From positions 1 to 64,000 of the forward strand of contig JAJFIK010000065.1 in assembly GCA_021775005.1 (NCBI GenBank): DNA of 64,000 bases, in the 5' to 3' direction. The stretch comes from Rhodospirillales bacterium (lineage in GTDB: Bacteria; Pseudomonadota; Alphaproteobacteria; JAJFIK01). Within the stretch, counting starts at the first letter, position 1. The number at the start of each line of letters is the position of its first letter. Positions 39,588 through 45,722 of the stretch are shown here, in pieces. The notes beneath the pieces are model-generated. The model was not told the DNA's origin. It saw only the letters and a program-made list of their open reading frames with translations, and searched no databases. The translations under genes and the position numbers were made by a program.

Positions 39588-40322
39588 TCAGAGTAAATCG
39601 CGGATTGCTTTTTCGAGCAATGCACTGATGCGCGCAACACCGGCCGGATCGCTGATGAGGTCTTGGCGCACCTCTAATGTAAGATGTCTCTTCCTGAGGG
39701 GCTTGATGTGTCGATCAACGGTGTAGTTGAAACCACGCGCGTCATAGGGCTCGTTGTCGCCAACTTGGAACTGAGGGGCATATTGAGATAGCGCCGCCAT
39801 AAACTTGCGGGCGCTGGGCTCATCAAAGGCCCACAAAACAGCCATTTCCCATGGTCGCAATTCGGGTTCGGACAGCATTTTCGGTGTGAATGAATGCACA
39901 GAAACAAAAAGCGGGTCGGCAAATGACGCGCAGGCGGCATCAATTTCACGCGCAAGACAGTGATGATAGGGCTCAAAAAACCGATCTACGCGCTCTTCGC
40001 GTTCGCTCGCCTTCAAGTTCTCGTTGCCAGGGATGCGCACGCCATCGCTGACACAGGGAATGAAATCATCTCGATCCATAGATCTGTTTGGGTCGATCAA
40101 AAGTCGTGAATATTTTGCGAACGCGGCCCGCGTATGGAACGCCCGCGCAAGTGCGCGGGTAACTTCCCCCGCGCCAATATCGAGGGCGATATGGGAGTTC
40201 AGCTCCTGCTCCGAAAGCCCCAAGTTGTCGAAATCAGCAGGGATTTCGTTCGAAGCGTGATCGCAAAAGAACAACAGCGGGGTATCGGCGAAGGCGCCAC
40301 CTGTTTCAAAATATTCATGCAT
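39588..40322 (-). CDS. N-formylglutamate amidohydrolase family protein
   Basis: 244 residues. PF05013 motifs: LLFFCDHASNEIPADFDNLGL, HIALDIGAGEVTRALA, SRLLIDPNRS, HHCLAREID and VSVHSFTPKM with the conserved His. The final third carries GDNEPYDARGFNYTVDRH and LTLEVRQDLI. The family includes HutG-type enzymes of histidine breakdown, but no other hut gene is in the window. It lies 31 bases ahead of the YbdK-like ligase on the same strand, a pair seen widely, suggesting a shared modified glutamate-type substrate. Confidence 0.92.
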   Translation of the reverse strand: MHEYFETGGAFADTPLLFFCDHASNEIPADFDNLGLSEQELNSHIALDIGAGEVTRALARAFHTRAAFAKYSRLLIDPNRSMDRDDFIPCVSDGVRIPGNENLKASEREERVDRFFEPYHHCLAREIDAACASFADPLFVSVHSFTPKMLSEPELRPWEMAVLWAFDEPSARKFMAALSQYAPQFQVGDNEPYDARGFNYTVDRHIKPLRKRHLTLEVRQDLISDPAGVARISALLEKAIRDLL

Positions 40323-40423
40323 TGGAGGACACTAGGGCAGGAATCTCTGGATGGGAACGGGGAAGGGCAAAGGGCCCTCCAGATAGTTCTGGAAGGCCCT
40401 TCATGGGGCTGGATTGACGTCCA

Positions 40424-40729
40424 TCAGTACTTGTTGATGTCGTCATTGCCATCCTGGTTTCGGCCGCGATAGGGCATGTAGACGCGAATGCCCCACCAGT
40501 TCAACGCGGCCAGAATGCCCAGCATCGCCAAGGGGAAACTCACCGGAAAGCCGGTGGCGGCGATGCCGTCGCCAAAGAGCCAGATCACAGGTGCCAGCTC
40601 AATGGCAGCAAGGCCCACACCGAGGAAGAAGTACGTCGGCAACATTACCTCAATGAGGCCAAAGCCGATCCCCGCGATCAACCACGCGGCGGGGTCAAGA
40701 AACCAGCGGACGATTTGCTCCGTGGTCAT
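40424..40729 (-). CDS. NfeD-family membrane protein (short form)
   Basis: 101 residues with three hydrophobic segments (AWLIAGIGFGLIEVMLPTYFFLGVGLAAIELAPVIWLF, then SFPLAMLGILAALNWWG) and a short hydrophilic tail. This is the membrane part of NfeD without the usual C-terminal OB-fold, as in short NfeD1b forms. It starts inside the SPFH stop (ATGA overlap), the classic stomatin-NfeD pair that organises membrane microdomains. Confidence 0.85.
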   Translation of the reverse strand: MTTEQIVRWFLDPAAWLIAGIGFGLIEVMLPTYFFLGVGLAAIELAPVIWLFGDGIAATGFPVSFPLAMLGILAALNWWGIRVYMPYRGRNQDGNDDINKY

Positions 40730-41607
40730 GATGCTCCTCCTTCCTTGCGCTCAAGAAACATCTTGAACGGATCGCTGAACGCATCGCTCAAGCTACTCGG
40801 TACCAAAATGAACTTGGCATTGTCGGACGCGCCGATCGTTGAGATGCTATCCACTTGGCGTTTGGCGATCTCAAACTGAATCGCCTTCTCACCGTTATTG
40901 CGGATGGCTTCAGCGACAACTTCGGTCGCATAGGCATCTGCTTCAGCTTGAATGCGGCGCGCGTCGGCGAGTTTTTGCGCGGTGTAAAGTTCCGCATCCG
41001 CGTCAAGTTCTCTTGAGCGCTTGTCGCCCTCCGCGCGGGCAACGGTTGCCCGGCGTTCGCGTTCCGCGTTCAGCTGTTGCAACATGGCGTCCCGCGTTTG
41101 ACCATCCAGGTTGATGTCGAGGATCTCAGATCGCGTGATCATGATGCCCCATTCATCAGTGGCTTCGGCCAAGTGCTCGCGGATTTGCAGGTTAAGCGCC
41201 GCGCGGTTCGATTGCACTTCATCAAGCTCAATCTTACCAATTTCAGAGCGCACCAAACCAGCAACGGTGGTCTGCACCGCCGCATCGATATCGCGAATGC
41301 GATAGACCGAGTTTTCCGGTTTGATGACGCGATAGAACACCGCCACTTCAGCTTGAAGCGTTACGTTGTCCTTGGTGATCGCGTCCTGTGCCAAGTGCGG
41401 CAACTGCCGCTCCAGGATCGAAACCCGGTGGCGCACGCTATCCAGCAGCGGCATTATCAAGTTAAGCCCCGGCGTTAGCACCGAGCGATAACGCCCGAGC
41501 CGCTCCACCACCCAGTTTTCAGACTGGGGAACAATGCACACGGCGCGTAACAGGACGATGATCGCGCCGAAGCCGACGGCGACCCAAAGAATTGCCATAA
41601 TAGACAT
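40726..41607 (-). CDS. SPFH/stomatin-like (band 7) membrane protein
   Basis: 293 residues from the ATG at 41607 with AAAGGAG 7 bases before it. One N-terminal helix (about 4-22), then the SPFH domain: VPQSENWVVERLGRYRSVLTPGLNLIMPLLDSV, DNVTLQAEVAVFYRVIKPENSVYRI, ALNLQIREHLAEATDEWGIMITRSEILDINLD. A long coiled-coil with AERERRATVARAEGDKRSRELDADAE follows. The family forms oligomers at lipid rafts together with NfeD; E. coli QmcA is the nearest named relative. Its promoter should lie in the 41610-41700 stretch. Confidence 0.93.
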   Translation of the reverse strand: MSIMAILWVAVGFGAIIVLLRAVCIVPQSENWVVERLGRYRSVLTPGLNLIMPLLDSVRHRVSILERQLPHLAQDAITKDNVTLQAEVAVFYRVIKPENSVYRIRDIDAAVQTTVAGLVRSEIGKIELDEVQSNRAALNLQIREHLAEATDEWGIMITRSEILDINLDGQTRDAMLQQLNAERERRATVARAEGDKRSRELDADAELYTAQKLADARRIQAEADAYATEVVAEAIRNNGEKAIQFEIAKRQVDSISTIGASDNAKFILVPSSLSDAFSDPFKMFLERKEGGAS

Positions 41608-41724
41608 GAGGGGTCTCCTTTCGTTGTTGGTCCTCACCCATTACATATGGGATGCGCGCTATGGTTTTATTCTACAAATCCCGAAACCTAATTTGCCTTG
41701 TGTGGCCTTGGGAGAATTTTTGAA

Positions 41725-41778
41725 TTATCCCCAAAAAAAGGCAGAATACCGCGCTTTAGCCCTTTCTTCTGTGGATAA
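41725..41778. other. Two DnaA-box-like sequences in opposite orientation
   Basis: TGTGGATAA at 41770-41778 is a perfect DnaA box on the minus strand, and TTATCCCCA at 41725-41733 has one mismatch. They lie 36 bases apart in the gene-free stretch 41608-42404. No dnaA, parAB, hemE or rep gene is near, so an origin is unlikely; titration or regulation is possible. Confidence 0.3.
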
Positions 41779-42023
41779 GTCGGCAGCGCCAGTGGAAAAC
41801 CATGTGGGCGAGCAGTGAACAACCGCTGCGGGAGCCCTGTCCGCATTTGACACCTCTTTAGGGTAGCGTCAGGCTGCTCCCATCCGCACAGTCGGCCCTC
41901 CAAGACGGGGTGTTTAAGGGCCAGCGTTGACGGCGTTGATGGGGATGGGGGTGCATTTTTCATATTGCGTTCTGCACGCGCTCCGCGGGGATTTTTTCAG
42001 TTCATTTGAGTTTTGAATTGGCG

Positions 42024-42039
42024 TGGCACATGCGCTGCC
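42024..42039 (+). promoter_or_regulatory. Sigma-54-like promoter
   Basis: TGGCAC at 42024-42029 and CTGC at 42035-42038 place GG and GC exactly 10 bases apart, the -24/-12 rule of RpoN promoters (consensus TGGCAC-N5-TTGC). Start of transcription would be near 42050, just before the first stem of the structured region. Confidence 0.45.
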
Positions 42040-42049
42040 TAGCGTGAGC

Positions 42050-42351
42050 GAAGGAGAATTATCGGTTCGCGGTCGGGTCTCTTATCCCAAACTCCCTTCA
42101 CCACCGGAGGTCTGACCGCGTCCGTATGACTTTGGCCCAAATCCCTCCCTTTTTGCCTCGGGGGGCCCCCACACCAAAGTCATACGACAGCACGGAAGAC
42201 GAAGAACACGTCAGGGCCATACTCACGCCAATCCCCTGGCCCGCCAGCTGGCTTTAACCCGGTCCCTGGCAAAGAACGTGGTCTTCCGTATCCCAAAGGG
42301 CCCGGTCCACGGCATCGTTCCCCGATGTCTGCGCCGGGCCCCCCTTTTTTT
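42050..42351 (+). ncRNA. Candidate structured noncoding RNA
   Basis: No plausible gene lies in this stretch, yet it holds a chain of stems. (1) CGCGGTC/GACCGCG, 42068-42074 with 42114-42120. (2) CGTATGACTTTGG/CCAAAGTCATACG, a perfect 13-bp stem, 42123-42135 with 42174-42186. (3) A rod: ACGGAAGAC/GTCTTCCGT (42192-42200 with 42281-42289), CACGT/ACGTG (42207-42211 with 42276-42280) and CAGGG/CCCTG (42212-42216 with 42264-42268). (4) GGGCCCGG/CCGGGCCC (42298-42305 with 42334-42341) around GGCATCG/CGATGTC. A run of seven T ends it, giving a plus-strand direction. It does not show the core motifs of RNase P RNA, tmRNA or SRP RNA. Transcription is inferred. Confidence 0.55.
42298..42351 (+). terminator. 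Intrinsic terminator of the candidate RNA
   Basis: GGGCCCGG and CCGGGCCC form an 8-bp stem with an inner 7-bp helix, followed by CCC and TTTTTTT at 42345-42351. An outer ATCCCAAA (42290-42297) can also pair with TTTGGGAT (42349-42356), so two mutually exclusive folds around the T-run are possible. Confidence 0.6.
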
Positions 42352-42404
42352 GGGATGGCAAATTTTCCAAAGATCACTTGGATCGCCCGATGACTCTAAC
42401 GGCC

Positions 42405-43196
42405 TTAACGACCGATGGCCCGGGCACCGAGAAAGGTAACGGCAAATATCGCCGATGCGACCAACACAATAGATGGCCCCGTGGGAGTGTCCCATGTGAA
42501 CGACAACGCCGTGCCCCCAAGCACCGATGCGATGCCAATCAGCGTTGCCCCGATGGCCATACTGATCGCATCGGATGAAATTGGCCGCGCCGCCGCCGCT
42601 GGTACAATGAGCAAAGAGATAATCATCAGTATACCAACGATCTGCATGCCAAGAGCGATCACAAGGGTGACGATCAACATATAGATAATCCGAATGGGTA
42701 ATGTGGGGATGCCTTCGACGCGCGCAAGATCTTCGTGCACGGTCAGCGACAGCAGGGGCCGCCAGATAAATGCCAATACCGCCAGCACAACGATTCCCAG
42801 CGTCCATATGGCAATGACATCGCCGCGGCCGATAGCAAGCACATCTCCAAACAGGTAGCCCATCAAGTCCATACGCACGGACGGCATGAACGAAAGCGCC
42901 ACAAGGCCGCCGGCCAAAGTGGCGTGACCCAATATGCCGATGAGCGTATCGGTGGCGAGCAAGCGCTTGGTCTCAAGACCCACCAGCGTCAACGCCAACG
43001 CCATACCAACGGCGACAATTCCAAACGCTACATTTGTGCCCAACGCCAAACCGGCGGCGATCCCCAATAGCGATGCATGGCTGACCGCATGGCCAAAAAA
43101 CGCCATGCGGCGCCAGACGATAAAACACCCCACCGGCCCGGCGATGATCGCCACGCCGACCCCGCCCAGAAGCGCGCGCCAAATGAACTCATCCAT
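42405..43196 (-). CDS. znuB: Zinc ABC transporter permease
   Basis: 263 residues from the ATG at 43196; the frame is open to 43451 but that part overlaps znuC. About eight hydrophobic helices of the ABC-3 metal permease family. Typical are GPVGCFIVWRRMAFFGHAVSHASLLGIAAGLALG, LLATDTLIGILGHATLAGGLV with His, and GILMIISLLIVPAAAARPIS. It forms the inner-membrane channel of ZnuABC. It overlaps znuC by 8 bases, so the two are one operon. Confidence 0.95.
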   Translation of the reverse strand: MDEFIWRALLGGVGVAIIAGPVGCFIVWRRMAFFGHAVSHASLLGIAAGLALGTNVAFGIVAVGMALALTLVGLETKRLLATDTLIGILGHATLAGGLVALSFMPSVRMDLMGYLFGDVLAIGRGDVIAIWTLGIVVLAVLAFIWRPLLSLTVHEDLARVEGIPTLPIRIIYMLIVTLVIALGMQIVGILMIISLLIVPAAAARPISSDAISMAIGATLIGIASVLGGTALSFTWDTPTGPSIVLVASAIFAVTFLGARAIGR

Positions 43197-43971
43197 GGAC
43201 GCCGCCCCCATCGGCCTCATCACTCTCATGATGGTCTTCGTTATGGTCATGGACGTGATCGTGGTGCGAATAGACGGCGAGAGATTCGGCAATGCCCGCG
43301 CCAAAGGTGCCGCGAAAGAGGGGGTGGTTTGCCACTTGTTGCGGCGGCCCCGAGCACAGCACCCGGCGATTAAGGAAAACAACTTTGTCCGCCCGCGCCA
43401 TGACAAAGTGGATGTCGTGGGAGACCAGCAAGACCCCGGCGCCGGTTTCATCGCGAATGTCTGAAATGAGATTGTAAAGCTCTGCTTCGCCGGTCAGGTC
43501 AACGCCCGCAAGAGGTTCATCAAGAACCAGCAATTGCGGCTTGCGCAAAAGCGCCCGCGCCAGCAGCACCCGCTGCATTTCGCCGCCGGAAAGGGCCGCA
43601 AGCGGTGTGGCAGTGGTGGTTTTCGCTTCGACGCGGTCCAGCACCCGGGCGATCTCATCAGGTTCAAAGCGCCCGGCGAGGCGTAAAAAGGCCGCCACGT
43701 TGAGGGGCAGCGTGACATCGCGCTCTACATGTTGCGGGGTGTAACCGATGGTCAGCCCCGGGCGTCTTTGTGTGGTGCCCGTCGTGGGTGCCATAAGTCC
43801 AAGCAGAATGCGCACCAGGGTCGATTTGCCCGCACCATTGAGACCGATCAGTGTGACGATCTCGCCGGCCTCAATACGCAGATCCACCGCTTCAAGGAGT
43901 TGGCGACCTTGGGTTTCGAGCCCGACATTGCGAGCTTCAATAAGGGCTGAAAAAGGCACGGTGGGGGTCAT
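43189..43971 (-). CDS. znuC: Zinc ABC transporter ATP-binding protein
   Basis: 260 residues. Walker A GLNGAGKSTLVRI (near 42), Q-loop YTPQHVER, signature LSGGEMQRVLLARALL, Walker B QLLVLDEPLAGVD and the H-loop VSHDIHFVM. The last 25 residues are a His/Asp rich tail (YSHHDHVHDHNEDHHES) that could bind zinc and sense or buffer the substrate, a feature of many ZnuC proteins. It powers import through ZnuB. Divergent from znuA. Confidence 0.96.
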   Translation of the reverse strand: MTPTVPFSALIEARNVGLETQGRQLLEAVDLRIEAGEIVTLIGLNGAGKSTLVRILLGLMAPTTGTTQRRPGLTIGYTPQHVERDVTLPLNVAAFLRLAGRFEPDEIARVLDRVEAKTTTATPLAALSGGEMQRVLLARALLRKPQLLVLDEPLAGVDLTGEAELYNLISDIRDETGAGVLLVSHDIHFVMARADKVVFLNRRVLCSGPPQQVANHPLFRGTFGAGIAESLAVYSHHDHVHDHNEDHHESDEADGGGVHG

Positions 43972-43999
43972 ATAACCGGTTCGCTATTGCAGATGGCGT

Positions 44000-44012
44000 C
44001 CTATACCATAGG
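44000..44012. promoter_or_regulatory. Palindrome CCTATACCATAGG between znuC and znuA (possible Zur site)
   Basis: Five-bp perfect arms around ACC in the 89-base divergent promoter region. Zur usually controls such promoters. The sequence only loosely resembles known alphaproteobacterial Zur boxes, and an AACCGGTT palindrome also lies nearby. Confidence 0.35.
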
Positions 44013-44060
44013 TGTCGGCAGGGGTGGGGCCCATGACGCCCAAGAGATTGAACAGGTCAG

Positions 44061-44981
44061 ATGCGCTATATCCTCGCTGCGATACTTCACGCATGGCTAA
44101 TCGGTGTTCTACCGGCCCAGGCTGCCCCGAATGTTGTGGTCACCATCAAGCCGCTTTACGGCATCGCGGCCAGTGTCATGGAGGGCGTCGGCAGTCCTGA
44201 GCTTTTGATCGAAGGCGCGATCTCTCCCCACACATTTCAATTTCGACCCTCTCAAATGCAACGCCTGGCCGATGCAGATGTGGTTATATGGATGGGGGAA
44301 AATGTTGAGATGCCTCTTGCGGAAAGCATGGCCGCTTTGCCCGCGCGCGTTCACGTGATCGAGATGGCAACTCATCCTGCTCTTGTGCGTCTTGCCTATC
44401 GCACCGGCGGGGTTTGGCCTTCGGAAGCAGACGTCGAGCCCGCTGCGGCGCATGCGCACGAGGGTGCGCTCGACCCTCATCTTTGGCTCGACCCGCGCAA
44501 CGGCATTCTTATGGCGCGCATTATGGCTGAGGCGTTAAGTGCGGCGGATCCTGAACATGCCGCCCTCTATGCCGCGAACGCAGATGCCTTGAGCGCCCGG
44601 CTCAGCGCCATTGATGCCGGCATCCGTGAGCAGCTGGCACCCTTTGCCGGGCAGCCTTTCATCGTCTTTCACGATGGGTTTCAATATTTTGAAGCGCGCT
44701 ATGGGCTCACGGCCGCAGGCTCCATCGCCCTTGATCCTGAGCGCCCGCCGGGGCCGCGCACGGTGATGGAATTGCGCTATGAGATTATGGACCGCAATAT
44801 TTCTTGCGTCTTTTCTGAACCCCAGTTCGGCATGCAGTTGGTTGAAACCGTAGTGGAAGGAACCGCCGCCCGCGCTGCGACGCTCGATCCCATCGGCGCG
44901 CAATGGCCTGCCACTGCGGGCGTTTACGAACACCTGTTGCAGCACTTGGCAGATGACTTTGTGGCGTGCATGGGTGGCTGA
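44061..44981 (+). CDS. znuA: Zinc ABC transporter substrate-binding protein
   Basis: 306 residues with a signal peptide (MRYILAAILHAWLIGVLPAQA). Periplasmic cluster-A-I metal-binding protein: VVTIKPLYGIAASVMEGVG, ISPHTFQFRPSQMQRLADADV with the first His ligand, LDPHLWLDPRNG with the second and FIVFHDGFQYFE with the third. The His-rich loop that many ZnuA proteins carry is almost absent (only AAAHAHEGAL). Divergent from znuCB, completing the zinc importer; no Zur gene is in the window. Confidence 0.94.
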   Translation: MRYILAAILHAWLIGVLPAQAAPNVVVTIKPLYGIAASVMEGVGSPELLIEGAISPHTFQFRPSQMQRLADADVVIWMGENVEMPLAESMAALPARVHVIEMATHPALVRLAYRTGGVWPSEADVEPAAAHAHEGALDPHLWLDPRNGILMARIMAEALSAADPEHAALYAANADALSARLSAIDAGIREQLAPFAGQPFIVFHDGFQYFEARYGLTAAGSIALDPERPPGPRTVMELRYEIMDRNISCVFSEPQFGMQLVETVVEGTAARAATLDPIGAQWPATAGVYEHLLQHLADDFVACMGG

Positions 44982-45052
44982 TCAGGCCAAATGGGCGCGC
45001 ATGACGGCCTTAGGGGTATTATGGGGCAAAGAACAGTGGCGGTGGTCCGGGT

Positions 45053-45376
45053 ATGAAAGTCCTTCTCTATGCTGGCCGGGCCCTGGTTGCGGCGCTCGGT
45101 GCCGCACTTAGCTACATCGCAGTGGAGCGCGCGCTGGCCAGTGCGGCTCTCGCCCCATGGGCCGAAATGGCCTTTCCTGAACGCTTCTACAGTCAGAGCC
45201 TGATTATCTCCATTCCCGCGATCTCCATCGGTATCATTGGCATGGCCATTTGGCCCCGCAGCTGGCCCCTGCCCAGCATCGCCCTGCTATGGACGGTGGC
45301 CGCGACAATGCTCACAGATCCACAGCGCTTTGACTTTGTTTTTGAGGCTTTGTTGCAGCTCAGCGGCGGCAGGTGA
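45053..45376 (+). CDS. Small membrane protein, unknown
   Basis: 107 residues with three hydrophobic segments: VLLYAGRALVAALGAALSYIAVE, SLIISIPAISIGIIGMAIW and IALLWTVAATML. The start is ATG after GTCCGGGT. No family recognised, and no operon partner: znuA ends 72 bases before and the next gene begins 346 bases later. Confidence 0.55.
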   Translation: MKVLLYAGRALVAALGAALSYIAVERALASAALAPWAEMAFPERFYSQSLIISIPAISIGIIGMAIWPRSWPLPSIALLWTVAATMLTDPQRFDFVFEALLQLSGGR

Positions 45377-45453
45377 TTCGCCGAAATCGCACACGATAGG
45401 GGCGAGGGGGTCCCGCTTCCTCAATCACCGAATGCTGAGCAAGCGCAGCATAA

Positions 45454-45471
45454 TGTTGCTGCAGTGCAACA
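45454..45471. promoter_or_regulatory. Inverted repeat TGTTGC-N6-GCAACA upstream of DUF1302
   Basis: Perfect 6-bp arms, about 250 bases before the DUF1302 start. A TTGACA at 45539-45544 lies further down and may be a -35 element, with CTCTAA as a weak -10 19 bases on. The 45377-45722 gap holds no gene. Confidence 0.35.
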
Positions 45472-45722
45472 ATACCGCAAGAGCGTGACGTTTTTGCCAT
45501 AGCATACGCAACATGATTGCCAGTCAGTTATGAATACGTTGACACTTTTATAGGAAGCGTGTGCTCTAACTTGTTGAGGGATGCTGTCTTTTCGGGGGAA
45601 TTGTGCGCATTGCAGCGCAGTCGCATCCTCCGAGCAGCGAATTACTATTGGCCCGTGCGTTGGGGACATCGCGGGGATTTTCGGGGCCAATAAAAAGTAT
45701 GGGCTGAGGAGGAATACCTGCC

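Noticed and set aside
41725-41778. Replication origin
   Set aside because: Only two DnaA-like boxes, no dnaA, parAB, hemE, rep or gidA genes in the neighbourhood.
42050-42351. Known RNA (RNase P RNA, tmRNA, SRP RNA, 6S RNA)
   Set aside because: I looked for GAGGAAAGTCC, the tmRNA acceptor/TTCGA end and ANDN tag, and the SRP GGAAG/AGCA tetraloop helix and did not see them. 6S RNA could not be excluded firmly but the layout of separate stems is unlike its single rod.
43197-43451. 85-residue extension of znuB
   Set aside because: It runs antisense-free but inside znuC in another frame and has no transporter features; ATG at 43196 begins the first membrane helix.
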